A DNA stretch of 64,000 nucleotides from Lentibacillus salicampi (GCF_004565465.1 NZ_SRHY01000001.1:1-64000); one strand, 5' to 3'; shown: positions 53,914-63,122, counted from the stretch's first letter. Notes: generated from the sequence alone by a model not told the origin. Translations and numbers: made by a program.

Positions 53914-54203
53914 GTAGCAAGACTTCTGGTATTAAATACGTTACCCCTTCGATGCAAAAGACAGGCAGGATCCATTATACATATCTTCTCACTCGCAGTG
54001 ATGATCACATGCCTAACCCCTGTTTTGGTTTAACTTTTATTATCAGAAGAGTCATAAAACAGAATGCATTTTAACCATGTAAAGAATTGCATTTTAATTG
54101 ACTTCATGCGTGCAGGGCTCTCCTTTATATTTACGTTTTAACGTTAATATGATAGTTTATTTAGTGTACGAAACATTAGGATACGAATTGATGAGGGATA
54201 TGT

Positions 54204-54662
54204 ATGAAAAAAAATGACTCACAGCCGGGTACACAAATTGCTGGCCTGTTCCGTGAAATCAATGCCGTGTTCAATCAGCAACTGCGGAAAGGATTCAAGG
54301 ATATCGATATCACGCCGCCGCAAATGATGATTTTACATTATTTATACAAGCGTGAGGAATGTAAGGTCAGTGATATCAGCGGTGAATTTAATTTGGCGCC
54401 AAGCACGGTCTCCAGCATTTTGGATCGCCTGGAAAAACAGGGTCTTGTTGTGCGCGAACGACTGAAAACGGATAAACGCGTCGTGCAAATCTTATTGTCT
54501 GAAAAAGCGGTCGAACTCAAGGATTCACTGAAGGGTGTTGTAAACGGCACCATGGAAAAGATGACACAGTGCGCCAGTCGTGAGGAGACCGACCAAATCA
54601 TAGACGGACTGAAATTGATGAAAGACGTGTTAAGCCGGAATGGATTTGATAAGGGGGAATAA
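54204..54662 (+). CDS. MarR-family transcriptional regulator
   Basis: 152 residues with the winged helix 'YLYKREECKVSDISGEFNLAPSTVSSILDRLEKQGLVVRERLKTDKRVVQILLSEKA', typical of MarR. It starts the operon and is followed, 4 bp after its stop, by a DrrA-type ATPase and permease. It likely represses that exporter until a drug or lipid-like ligand binds. The ATG follows GAGGGAT. Confidence 0.9.
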   Translation: MKKNDSQPGTQIAGLFREINAVFNQQLRKGFKDIDITPPQMMILHYLYKREECKVSDISGEFNLAPSTVSSILDRLEKQGLVVRERLKTDKRVVQILLSEKAVELKDSLKGVVNGTMEKMTQCASREETDQIIDGLKLMKDVLSRNGFDKGE

Positions 54663-54666
54663 CAGC

Positions 54667-55617
54667 ATGGCCAATATTGTTGAAGTCAATAACTTGAAAA
54701 AACGCTATAAGGATCTTGAAGCCGTAAAGGGGGTTCATTTTGCCGTGGGTGAAAGCGAGATCTTTGGCTTTCTAGGCCCGAACGGCGCTGGGAAAAGTAC
54801 GACTATTAATATGTTGTCGACGATTAATAAACCGACAAGCGGGGAAGCAACGATTAATGGTTTTCATGTTGTGTCGGAAAAAAACAAGGTGCGTGAAAGC
54901 ATTGGACTCATTTTTCAGGAATCGACACTTGATGAGAAGCTGACTGCTAACGAAAATTTATTGCTGCATTGCCGTTTTTATAAAGTACCGAAAGAAAAAA
55001 GGGAAGAACGGATCCAGGAAGTGCTGGAAATTGTTGATTTGTCTGATAAACGCAAACAGATTGTTGAGACGTTCTCCGGCGGGATGAAACGCCGGCTCGA
55101 GATTGCTCGGGGCTTACTGCACTACCCGCGCGTGCTGTTTCTTGACGAACCGACTGTTGGGCTTGATCCACAGACACGGAATCATATATGGGAGTATATT
55201 TTGCGGCTTAAGAAAAAAACCGGCATTACGATATTTCTGACAACACATTATATGGATGAAGCGGAAATTTGCGATCGTGTTGCCGTGATGGACCATGGTG
55301 AGGTTATTGCACTTGATACACCTGACGCCTTAAAGACAGATGTCGGCGGCGATATTATTGAAATCCGAACAGCTGACAATTATCAGGCAAAAACAGAAAT
55401 CGAATCAAATTATCATGTGGACGTCAAAGAAGCGGATGATGTGCTGACGTTTCAGGTAAACAGGGGCAGTGAATTTCTTGTTCAATTTGTGCGAGAGTTT
55501 TCCGTGGAGATATTAACTGTCAATTTACGGCGTCCGACATTAAATGATGTTTTCCTGCATTTAACTGGGCGGGAAATTCGTGAAGAGACGGCTTCGAAAA
55601 AGGGGAGGGGTCACTGA
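54667..55617 (+). CDS. ABC transporter ATP-binding protein (DrrA-like)
   Basis: 316 residues from ATG 54667 (MANIVEVNNLKKRY) after AAGGGGGA; the frame extends to 54640, inside the MarR gene. Walker A GPNGAGKSTT, signature 'ETFSGGMKRRLEIARGLLHYP', Walker B 'VLFLDEPTVGLDPQTR', switch His 'FLTTHYMDEAE'. A DrrA-type C-terminal extension follows. Forms a two-component drug or lipid exporter with the next gene, whose ATG overlaps its stop by one base. Confidence 0.92.
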   Translation: MANIVEVNNLKKRYKDLEAVKGVHFAVGESEIFGFLGPNGAGKSTTINMLSTINKPTSGEATINGFHVVSEKNKVRESIGLIFQESTLDEKLTANENLLLHCRFYKVPKEKREERIQEVLEIVDLSDKRKQIVETFSGGMKRRLEIARGLLHYPRVLFLDEPTVGLDPQTRNHIWEYILRLKKKTGITIFLTTHYMDEAEICDRVAVMDHGEVIALDTPDALKTDVGGDIIEIRTADNYQAKTEIESNYHVDVKEADDVLTFQVNRGSEFLVQFVREFSVEILTVNLRRPTLNDVFLHLTGREIREETASKKGRGH

Positions 55618-56447
55618 TGGAAGCAGTCTTTGCTGTGTGGCAGCGGGATGTTATCAAATTTTTTCGCGATAAAGCACGCCTGCTCGGATCGTTCGCCATG
55701 CCGTTTATGTTTCTGATTCTTTTCGGAAGCGGGATAAGCGGCGCGATGCAGGCCATGCTAGGCGGTGACTCCGGCGGTGGTGCGCTCGCTGACTTTGATT
55801 TTGTTGAATTCATGTTCCCGGGAATTATAGGGATGACCGTTTTTAATACCGCGATTTTTTCCGCGTTATCCGTTGTACAAGACAAAGAGTTCGGCTACAT
55901 GCGCGAAATATTGGTGTCGCCTATGTCCCGTGTTTCGATCGCTATTGGTAAAGTGCTTGGCGGCACAACAGTAGCGGTCATTCAAGGGTTAATGATGCTT
56001 GTTTTTGTGCCGTTTATTGGTGTGTCAATCAGTTTTATCATGATCCTGCAGCTGATCCCGACGATGTTTCTCGTTGCCTTCACGATATCGGCGATTGGAC
56101 TGTTAATCGCAAGTTTATTAAAAACGGCGCAGGGATTTCAGATGGTCATTCAAATTTTATTATTCCCCATGCTGTTTTTGTCCGGTGCACTGTTTCCATT
56201 GAATGGTTTACCAGTATGGATGGATATTATTGTGAAAATCAATCCATTAACCTATTCGGTCGATATGTTTAAAGATATTATTCTGGATCCGGAAACGATG
56301 AGTGCCCCCCTAAGGCAGGCGATGGGGCTGGATATAGAAGTGTTCGGGCATGTGATTACATTTTTGGAAGAAGCTGTCGTTGTCGGTGCGATTGGAGCTG
56401 TCTTTGTTGTACTTGCAACAATACGGTTTTCCAAAACGGAAGCATAG
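55617..56447 (+). CDS. ABC-2 type permease (DrrB-like)
   Basis: 276 residues with six membrane segments. ABC-2 blocks are 'KDKEFGYMREILVSPMSRVSIAIGKVLGGTTVAVIQGLMML' and 'FQMVIQILLFPMLFLSGALFPLNGLPVWMDIIVKINPLTYSVDMFKDII'. It is the membrane partner of the preceding ATPase, translationally coupled by an overlapping ATGG/TGA junction. It is the last gene of the MarR operon. Confidence 0.9.
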   Translation: MEAVFAVWQRDVIKFFRDKARLLGSFAMPFMFLILFGSGISGAMQAMLGGDSGGGALADFDFVEFMFPGIIGMTVFNTAIFSALSVVQDKEFGYMREILVSPMSRVSIAIGKVLGGTTVAVIQGLMMLVFVPFIGVSISFIMILQLIPTMFLVAFTISAIGLLIASLLKTAQGFQMVIQILLFPMLFLSGALFPLNGLPVWMDIIVKINPLTYSVDMFKDIILDPETMSAPLRQAMGLDIEVFGHVITFLEEAVVVGAIGAVFVVLATIRFSKTEA

Positions 56448-56622
56448 AACTGCTTTAGTGAAAATGATTACACATATTGCTGTGGTTCGCTGATCAATAA
56501 AGGGAGACAGATAGTTTTTATCATCTGTCTTCCTTCTCTGTTGCCAAACGAATTTTCTAAGGTTTAAATAATCAAAAAATTGTCAACGCTAGTGCCTAGA
56601 AAATAAGAAGAGGTGATATTTT

Positions 56623-57789
56623 TTGAAGAAGTCAATGTATATCAGTCTTTTCGGCACTATATTTGCAGCAGGAATTATAATTGGTTTGGTGTTGTTTATC
56701 AATACGGATGACAATAAAAAAGCTGAAGAAAATCATGCGGCGCAGAATCAGGAACTTTATCAGAAGGAATCCGTACAAGTGCTGGAAGACACAGTCAAAG
56801 TCGTTTCAACAGATGATGGGGAAATTAATGCCAACAATCTGCGTATCCCATGGACTGTTAACAAGAGTGAAAATACGTTTTTCCTGAGCCAGCGGGATGG
56901 CAATATTGTTGAAATTGACGGAGATTTTGGATTGGTGGAAGTGCAGACGGTTGATGTCAGTGAAACGATTTACCATGAAGGTCAGGCTGGTTTTCTCGGG
57001 TTTGAATTGGCACCGGACTTTGAGGATTCGAATCAGGCGTTTGCTTACCATACCTATGAAAAAGATGGTGAGATCCTGAATCGTATTGTTTCGCTGACAC
57101 TTGAGGATAACACATGGAAAGAAGAGAACGTACTCCTTGACGGGATCCCCGGTGGTGACATGAATACCGGCGGCCGGATCGCGATTGGACCGGACAATAT
57201 GCTGTATGCAACTACAGGTGATACAGGTCAGCCGGATACAGCTCAGGATCTTGACAATCTGGCTGGTAAAATTTTGCGGATGGAACTAGATGGTGCTATT
57301 CCAGAGGATAATCCGTTTGAGAGTTCCTATGTTTATACCTATGGTCACCGCAACTCACAGGGGTTAGCCTGGGATGAGCAAGGAAAGATGTATAGTTCAG
57401 AACACGGGGAAGACGGTCATGATGAAATCAATCTCATTGAAGCAGGCAATAATTATGGATGGCCTGTTATACAGGGTGATGAAGAAGCAGAAGATATGGT
57501 GGCGCCGATTCATCATTCAGGTGAGGAGACTTGGGCACCATCCGGAATGGCTTACAATGATGGCGAGCTATTTGTTGCTTCTTTAGCAGGATCACAAATC
57601 TTCACTTATAACATTGCGGATCAAGAAGTGAATGAATTCTTTGATGATGCGGGCAGACTGCGGGATGTCATGATTGATGAGAATGCATTATTTACCATTA
57701 CGAATAATCACGATGATCGCGGTAATCCAAGTCAAGAGGATGACCGTTTGATTCATATTTCATTAACCGGTGAAGTGTCCGGGGATTAA
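56623..57789 (+). CDS. PQQ-type soluble glucose/sorbosone dehydrogenase family protein
   Basis: 388 residues. An N-terminal membrane anchor or signal (about 5-27) is followed by an Asp/Glu-rich linker and a six-blade propeller (about 55-388) with 'GGRIAIGPDNMLYATTGDTG', 'NLAGKILRMELDGAIPEDNPF', 'YTYGHRNSQGLAWDEQG', 'SSEHGEDGHDEINLIEAGNNYGWP' and 'WAPSGMAYNDGELFVASL'. These are the GSDH/sorbosone dehydrogenase signatures (Asl/Ylii type). It oxidises aldose sugars with bound PQQ outside the cell. It starts with TTG after GAGGTGAT, and a perfect terminator follows. Confidence 0.85.
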   Translation: MKKSMYISLFGTIFAAGIIIGLVLFINTDDNKKAEENHAAQNQELYQKESVQVLEDTVKVVSTDDGEINANNLRIPWTVNKSENTFFLSQRDGNIVEIDGDFGLVEVQTVDVSETIYHEGQAGFLGFELAPDFEDSNQAFAYHTYEKDGEILNRIVSLTLEDNTWKEENVLLDGIPGGDMNTGGRIAIGPDNMLYATTGDTGQPDTAQDLDNLAGKILRMELDGAIPEDNPFESSYVYTYGHRNSQGLAWDEQGKMYSSEHGEDGHDEINLIEAGNNYGWPVIQGDEEAEDMVAPIHHSGEETWAPSGMAYNDGELFVASLAGSQIFTYNIADQEVNEFFDDAGRLRDVMIDENALFTITNNHDDRGNPSQEDDRLIHISLTGEVSGD

Positions 57790-57841
57790 TTGATTGAATA
57801 CAGTTTTAATTATCCTCCTTTTTGAACAGTATTTAAACAGG

Positions 57842-57878
57842 AAAAAGGTTATCCCATTCGTCGGGATAACCTTTTTTG
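57842..57878. terminator. Bidirectional terminator after the sugar dehydrogenase gene
   Basis: AAAAAGGTTATCCC (57842-57855) and GGGATAACCTTTTTT (57863-57877) form a perfect 14-bp stem with a 7-nt loop. Confidence 0.9.
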
Positions 57879-57885
57879 AAAGATA

Positions 57886-58087
57886 AGAAAGTATAAATTT
57901 TTGGCTATATTAAGCTCTTTGTCAGCAATAGCCATGTCCAGCTCCAGCGCCCAGCAACTAGCAAACTTCACACTCCTCCACTACGATAAGTCAACATCGG
58001 TTCGCTTCCAGCTCACCGTGTTTCCTTTATCTCATTGCGAAGTGCTCCAGTTTGTACGTTGCTAAACGGGCGCTTGCGCTTTTCTTA
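57886..58087 (+). repeat. Dispersed intergenic repeat, family 1, copy A
   Basis: About 200 bp. The first 70 bp, from 'AAGTATAAATTTTTGGCTAT' through 'AGCTCTTTGTCAGCAATAGC', are about 85% identical to copy B (60578), and both end CGCTTTTCTTA. The middle differs, so the two copies represent subtypes. The repeat begins a few bases after a terminator and ends 3 bp before the stop codon of the convergent PQQ dehydrogenase gene. Confidence 0.75.
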
Positions 58088-58090
58088 TAA

Positions 58091-60334
58091 TTAATCGTTT
58101 GTTTGCTTAAGGCCTTTTAAATAATCGATAACCGAATTGATTTCTTCTTCGGACAGTGTGCCTTCAAATCCTGGCATTCCGCCGCCACCGTTTTTGATTT
58201 GTTTAATCAATTGTTCCTGGTTCATGTCTGTTTGTTGTAAATTTGGACCATTGTGGCCGCCCGAACCATCTTCACCATGGCAGGATAGGCAGTTGTTTTC
58301 GTAGACATTTAAGCCTTGATCGACTGCATTGTTACCACTATCCGTGTCTTTACCCTGCTGGAACTTCATTTTGTCCTGTACAGGTGAGACATTGATTTCG
58401 TCTTCAGGCATGTCTTCTGCGGATTCATAGTCACCTTCCAATGAAAAGGTGTAGATTTTATCACCATGCTGTGTGCCGGCAAGTGAGTTTCCGGCTGAGA
58501 ATATGGAAATGTACTGTTTCCCGTCTGCTTTATACGTGATTGGTGGTGCATTGGCGCCGGCATCTGTCATAAACTCCCACACCTTTTCACCATTTGTTGC
58601 ATCATACGCAATGATACGTCCGTCATTATGGCCGGTGAACATCAGGTTCCCGGCAGTGGTTAAAATGCCACTGTATGCCAGGGTATCCCAATCATTCTGC
58701 CACACAATTTCATTGGTTTTCACATCAATGGCTGTGACGGTTCCCCGGCTTGGTGTATTCTCTACAGGCTGCCAGATGCTTCCCAGCCATTCTTTTCCTT
58801 GTTCAAATTTATTCTCTTCATTTTCTGCATAATGGGCATAGGAGAAATAGTTGTCATTCCCCAAAACATAGAACAGTTCCGTGTTTGGATTGTAAGCTGA
58901 TGGCGGCCAGTTTGCACCTCCTTGTGGTGAGGGTTTTACCGTTAGCGGTTCCTCCCAGAAAGGTGTAAAAATGTCACCATATGGTCCATCAAAGTCATCG
59001 GATAAATCTTGTTCGATATCTTCCTTTGTAATAGTCTGAGGGACAAAAGAATCTCCTTTTGGAAATGGTTGGGTAGGGGACGTCTTTTGCTTGTCAAGTT
59101 GCGGAACCGGCTTTTCCTCAATACCGACGAGTGGTTCCCCGTTGGTTCGATCCAACAGATAGACCCATCCGGTTTTACCGGCTTGGGCAATTCCTTTTCG
59201 TGTCTCACCATCCATCTCAACGTCAAACAGCACAACGGGATTGGCCGGATCATAATCCCAAATATCGTGATGGACCTCCTGGAAATGCCATGCATGTTCA
59301 CCTGTGTCCGCGTTAAGAGCGATTACCGAATCGGCATACAGATTATCACCTTCACGGTTACTGCCATCTAAGTCAGGTGAGGTATTGCCTGCTGCGAAAT
59401 AAATCAGCCCCTCTTCAGGATCAACTGCCGGTGTCATCCAAATCGGCGCACCCCCGGTCAGCCAGTTTTCATTGTCCTCGGGCCAGGTTTCAGACCCTTC
59501 TTCCCCCGGAGCCGGCAGGGTATGAGACTTCCAGATTTCTCTGCCGATAGCTGCATCATAGGCTGCCATATAACCCCTGATGCCGTATTCACCGCCGGCA
59601 ACACCGGTATAGATTTTTCCGTCATAGAACAGTGGAGCACTTGTAATGGTGTAACCTTTTTCCCATTCATCAACCTGTGTTTCCCAGACGACCTCGCCGG
59701 TTTTTTGGTCGAGGGCCACCAGTCGTGCATCCAGGAGCCCAACAAACACTTTTCCATCACCCAGCGCCACCCCACGGTTTGCCCAGCCGCAACAGAGTGT
59801 ATCCAGGTTCTCAGGAAGTTTGGGTTTGTATTCCCATATCATCTCACCGGTTGTAGCATCCATGGCTACCACATGATTTTCGCCCGTAATATTAAACATC
59901 ACGCCATCATAAACAAGTGGTGTGGATTCTCCTGAATATTTGAATTCAAGACCTGTTCCCATACGGGTCACCCATTCCAGCTTCAAATCACCGGCATTGG
60001 ACGTGTCAATCTTGTCGAGCGGGGAGTAGCGGTCATTATAAATCGTTCCGCCATTCGTGATCCAATTATTCGTCGGTTTTTTCGTCAGTTCCTCAGCCGA
60101 GAAATCCGGAGCCGCTTCGCCTGGGTAGTCTTGATGCTGAGCGGAAAAGTGGCCGTCTCCTGCAGCATTATTCTGTTGCTTAACGTTCGGTTCCTTGTCG
60201 CCATTTTGCTCCTCTTCATCTGGTGGGGATTTTGCGGTTTCATTACCAGGGGTTGCATATTGAAAAATCACGATACCGACAACACCGATCAACAACATCC
60301 CAGTGATGATCCATACGGCTATTTTATTGTTCAT
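58091..60334 (-). CDS. PQQ-dependent alcohol dehydrogenase (quinoprotein) fused to cytochrome c
   Basis: 747 residues from ATG 60334 (MNNKIAVWIIT) after AAAGGAG. Membrane anchor (7-26), acidic linker, then an eight-blade quinoprotein domain (about 90-650) with the vicinal C181-C182 ('LDTLCCGWANRGVALGDGKVF') that caps PQQ, 'HHDIWDYDPANPVVLFDV' and repeated tryptophan-docking motifs. A C-terminal cytochrome c (C682, C685, H686, axial M720 in GGGMPGF) completes a quinohemoprotein. It should oxidise alcohols or sugars at the outer face of the membrane and pass electrons to the respiratory chain. It is unusual in Bacillaceae, which rarely make PQQ. Confidence 0.88.
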   Translation of the reverse strand: MNNKIAVWIITGMLLIGVVGIVIFQYATPGNETAKSPPDEEEQNGDKEPNVKQQNNAAGDGHFSAQHQDYPGEAAPDFSAEELTKKPTNNWITNGGTIYNDRYSPLDKIDTSNAGDLKLEWVTRMGTGLEFKYSGESTPLVYDGVMFNITGENHVVAMDATTGEMIWEYKPKLPENLDTLCCGWANRGVALGDGKVFVGLLDARLVALDQKTGEVVWETQVDEWEKGYTITSAPLFYDGKIYTGVAGGEYGIRGYMAAYDAAIGREIWKSHTLPAPGEEGSETWPEDNENWLTGGAPIWMTPAVDPEEGLIYFAAGNTSPDLDGSNREGDNLYADSVIALNADTGEHAWHFQEVHHDIWDYDPANPVVLFDVEMDGETRKGIAQAGKTGWVYLLDRTNGEPLVGIEEKPVPQLDKQKTSPTQPFPKGDSFVPQTITKEDIEQDLSDDFDGPYGDIFTPFWEEPLTVKPSPQGGANWPPSAYNPNTELFYVLGNDNYFSYAHYAENEENKFEQGKEWLGSIWQPVENTPSRGTVTAIDVKTNEIVWQNDWDTLAYSGILTTAGNLMFTGHNDGRIIAYDATNGEKVWEFMTDAGANAPPITYKADGKQYISIFSAGNSLAGTQHGDKIYTFSLEGDYESAEDMPEDEINVSPVQDKMKFQQGKDTDSGNNAVDQGLNVYENNCLSCHGEDGSGGHNGPNLQQTDMNQEQLIKQIKNGGGGMPGFEGTLSEEEINSVIDYLKGLKQTND

Positions 60335-60535
60335 ACATAAAAGCTCCTTTCTCAAGAACGCTATAGTATTGCAGGAAGGAATACTAAACTTTCCTGGCTA
60401 TAAAGGTGTATTTTAATCCTGGTGATAGCCAGTTTTCTAATAACATGCCCTCGATTGGCAGAAATACTTATCTGAATAGGGAAAGATCTGTTGGTAAATG
60501 GAGGAATAGCGAGGTAGTGAGATGCGGAAAATAGA
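60335..60535. other. Upstream region of the quinoprotein gene
   Basis: About 200 bp without a credible gene. It should contain the promoter of the quinoprotein gene, but I could not fix one with confidence. Confidence 0.35.
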
Positions 60536-60567
60536 AAAAGGGAAACGGCAGCTCCGTTTCCCTTTTC
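60536..60567. terminator. Bidirectional terminator
   Basis: AAAAAGGGAAACGG and CCGTTTCCCTTTT form a perfect stem of about 13 bp with a 5-nt loop. It lies between the dispersed repeat and the quinoprotein gene. Confidence 0.85.
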
Positions 60568-60577
60568 GTTGAACGAT

Positions 60578-60751
60578 ATGAAAAGTATAAAATTTTTGGC
60601 TATATGAAGCTCTTTGTCAGTAATAGCCAAGTCCAGTTCCAGTGCCTGCCCCCTCGAGGTCTTAAGCAATCATTTTACGTGGCAAAACCCGCCACTGCAA
60701 ATTCTTGCTTAAGCTTTTCGGGGGTGAACAAGGCGTCCCGCGCTTTTCTTA
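60578..60751 (+). repeat. Dispersed intergenic repeat, family 1, copy B
   Basis: It matches copy A (57886) over the first 70 bp and at the end (CGCTTTTCTTA). The centre contains CCCTCGAGGTCTTAAGCAAT and a complementary TTGCTTAAGC. As with copy A, a terminator hairpin lies immediately upstream in the same orientation. Confidence 0.7.
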
Positions 60752-60785
60752 AACAATTGCTAAAAGTTGTTCAAAAAGTCGGGTA

Positions 60786-60975
60786 AAAATGACACGTCGT
60801 TAGAGGATCTTCTGCTAAAAACGTCCACGTCAATCGCCAACTGGAGAAGTCACCACATCCTGTGGAGGCCCGTGCTCAAAACTACGCCACTTTGAACTAT
60901 GACGCGATTGACATAATAATATCGGCGTTGCGACAGGACGTTGCGAACTTAGCCGATGACGGTCCTTTTATCCTC
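60786..60975. repeat. Dispersed hairpin-rich repeat, family 2, copy C
   Basis: It contains CCACATCCTGTGG (60853-60865, loop TCC), an outer pair GTCAATCGC (60829) / GCGATTGAC (60903), and a 30-bp block at 60924-60953 that begins GGCGTTGC and ends GCGAACTTAGC. That block is identical to 63092-63121 except for one base. Confidence 0.7.
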
Positions 60976-60997
60976 CTTTTTGAACACGCACTTCAAG

Positions 60998-61492
60998 TTA
61001 CATTTCATTCTTTTTGACTTCAAAGATTTTTTCAGTTCCATCCTGGAAGATGACAGTTAGTTCTGCCTTCAGAAAATCATCCGGAATGTCAAAGGATTCA
61101 AGAGCGGTCGCAACGGCATCCTCATCTGTCATATCCTTGTCGATTTTCATGTCCTGGAAAATGGGGAACAATGCATCAAAAGCAGCGGCTCCACGTTCGT
61201 CCATACCGTTAACCGGATCATAAAATTCTGCTTCGATTAACCCGTCGTCTTCTTTGATTTGACCTTCAAATTCTTTCTCAGAATATAAAACATCAAGGTC
61301 AATACCGGCATAATCCAGTTCTTTCATTTTCTTCAGCATGTCATCCTGTGTCATGTTGATGACTTGCTCGCTTTTTACCGCTTCATCCGTCTGTTCCTTG
61401 TTTTCGGATGTATTCTCATCATCTCCGCCCCCGCAAGCCGTTAAAGCGAGTGCAGCCAGCGAAATGAACATTGCTATCAATGTTTTTCTCAT
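60998..61492 (-). CDS. YusW-like lipoprotein
   Basis: 164 residues from ATG 61492 after GAGGTG. The signal peptide ends in a lipobox (LTAC, with C20), then GGG and an acidic linker. The domain (about 48-164) has 'YAGIDLDVLYSEKEFEGQIKEDDGLIEAEFYDPVNGMDERGAAAF' and 'SFDIPDDFLKAELTVIFQDGTEKIFEVK', which follows the layout of YusW-family lipoproteins. The role is unknown. It is probably anchored at the outer face of the membrane. Confidence 0.7.
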   Translation of the reverse strand: MRKTLIAMFISLAALALTACGGGDDENTSENKEQTDEAVKSEQVINMTQDDMLKKMKELDYAGIDLDVLYSEKEFEGQIKEDDGLIEAEFYDPVNGMDERGAAAFDALFPIFQDMKIDKDMTDEDAVATALESFDIPDDFLKAELTVIFQDGTEKIFEVKKNEM

Positions 61493-61822
61493 CAATTTTC
61501 ACCTCTTTAACTTTGAATTGTTAGCATTATGGACAGATTTATGCGAATATAGTCAAAATTTTACAAGGGTAGGGAAAAACTGTGTAAAAAACGTTGGATA
61601 TGAAAGAAAAAATTCGTTGCTTCATACATATGACGCAGAGTCGTCAGGAAGGTTATAGATGGATTTTTATAATGGATAAAGAAGGGATGAAGGGATACAT
61701 GTAGGCGTATCCCTTGAATAGAATTCCCAATTGCTTTTGCAAGAACATCACATAACGATGCTTTGCTATTTGAAACTTCCAACTGTTTTTCTGAAAACAT
61801 GTCAAAACTTGGATTAAGTCAT
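61493..61822. other. Intergenic region between the lipoprotein and DUF4097 genes
   Basis: 330 bp, AT-rich, with no credible gene. It presumably holds the promoter of the YusW-like gene. Confidence 0.35.
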
Positions 61823-62881
61823 TTATTTATTGCACAAAATCTCCACATCCCCGGAATTGCTTCGCAGGCGGACGGAATGCTTGCCTTCTCCAGTCATCCC
61901 GGTCAGTTGTTTGCCGGATTGGCTGGAGATTGTCATAGGAAGTCTGCTTGTGATGTCGCCTGAACGTGTTGTTATATTTACGCTTGCGTCCGGATTCTGC
62001 CCGGCAAAAATCATGGTGACATCCCCACTGCTTGTCCCAAAATCAACGGTACCATTTTCGGCAAATGTAAACAGCGCGTCACCTGAACTGGCATGTCCTT
62101 TAATATTTCCTGAAAACTTCCGGTATTCGAGGTCACCTGAGGATGCTGTCGTATAGAGTTTTTCTGTTGTCATGTCATCTGCAGCAATACTGCCGGATGT
62201 GGCCTGACAGATTGCATGACTCGTCCGGATCTTCCGCAAATGGATATCACCGGAAGTGGTTTTGATATCCAGCTTCTCGCCCTGTAGCGATGACAAAACA
62301 ACATCGCCCGAGGTGGATGTGCCGGCGGTATTTCCGTATACATTCATAAATTCCACATCACCGGAAGCCGATTGAAATTGCAAATCATTCACTTTTAAGT
62401 TTCGCGCCGTTATGTCACCCGAAGCTGTTTTTGCATAGCTTTTCACGGCAATAAGATTGGACAGAATAACATCACCCGAACCGGAATTGACCTCCAAGGA
62501 TTCAGCGGTAAGATCGCTTAATGATATATCTCCCGATCCTGATTCTGCATCCCATTCCTTGACTATATCACCAGGTACAGCAATGCGCAGTTGACAATAA
62601 GGCACTCGCTGGAAAAAAGAAAATGTACGCGGACGCGGACTTTCTACAATGATCTCCCCATTGCGATTGGAAAGGTCCGTCGTTAGTACAGGTCCATTCT
62701 CATAAGTTTCCAGAACAACGTCAATAGTCGGATCCTTATGGACGGAGACTTTTATATCCACATCGTTTGTACGAATATGTAAACCTGTCAATTCGCTGAT
62801 GTCCAGTGTTTCTTTTTCTGTTAGAGTATTCTCGCTGCCCTGCTTATCCATTAAAGTCGGCGTGATTTTTTCTTCTTTCAT
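61823..62881 (-). CDS. DUF4097 beta-repeat protein
   Basis: 352 residues from ATG 62881 (MKEEKITPTLMDKQ) after GGGAG. The open frame extends 69 codons upstream through a dispersed repeat, which I reject as coding. After an N-terminal beta domain (about 35-115), a regular array of about twelve SGD-type rungs (SGSGDI, SGSGDV, TASGDI, SASGDV, STSGDV, TTSGDI, ATSGSI, ASSGDL, ASSGDA, TSSGDV, TRSGDI, SNSGDV), each about 18-20 residues, forms a right-handed beta-solenoid of the DUF4097/DUF4098 family. It has no signal peptide. Related genes in Bacillaceae often lie with PspC/DUF1700 envelope-stress genes; none is here. Confidence 0.85.
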   Translation of the reverse strand: MKEEKITPTLMDKQGSENTLTEKETLDISELTGLHIRTNDVDIKVSVHKDPTIDVVLETYENGPVLTTDLSNRNGEIIVESPRPRTFSFFQRVPYCQLRIAVPGDIVKEWDAESGSGDISLSDLTAESLEVNSGSGDVILSNLIAVKSYAKTASGDITARNLKVNDLQFQSASGDVEFMNVYGNTAGTSTSGDVVLSSLQGEKLDIKTTSGDIHLRKIRTSHAICQATSGSIAADDMTTEKLYTTASSGDLEYRKFSGNIKGHASSGDALFTFAENGTVDFGTSSGDVTMIFAGQNPDASVNITTRSGDITSRLPMTISSQSGKQLTGMTGEGKHSVRLRSNSGDVEILCNK

Positions 62882-62904
62882 CGTGTGACATCTCCCTGAA
62901 TTAA

Positions 62905-63122
62905 ATTTATCCCGCCTTAACGGGCAGGCCGACAATAACGCGACATCCTGTCGCATTGTCGGCACTAGCACGTCCTGTGCGTCGTAAGCCCCCCACTTCA
63001 GGATTTCGAGATGGACCCGAAAAAGATAAGTGGGGGCGGGCTTCCCGTAAAGGTCCGATTCTGTTCTGGCCTGCAGGACGCAGGGCACAAAGGCGTTGCA
63101 ACAGGACGTTGCGAACTTAGCT
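62905..63122. repeat. Dispersed hairpin-rich repeat, family 2, copy D
   Basis: It contains a nested hairpin at 62928-62963 (outer GCCGACAAT/ATTGTCGGC, inner GCGACA/TGTCGC, loop TCC), a second small one at about 62968-62981 (GCACG/TGTGC), a CCCCCACTT/AAGTGGGGG pair, and the 30-bp block at 63092-63121 shared with copy C. It lies just upstream of the DUF4097 gene. Confidence 0.75.

Noticed and set aside
62882-63088. 69-codon N-terminal extension of the DUF4097 frame
   Set aside because: It is encoded by a dispersed hairpin repeat, and a proper ribosome binding site precedes the internal ATG at 62881.
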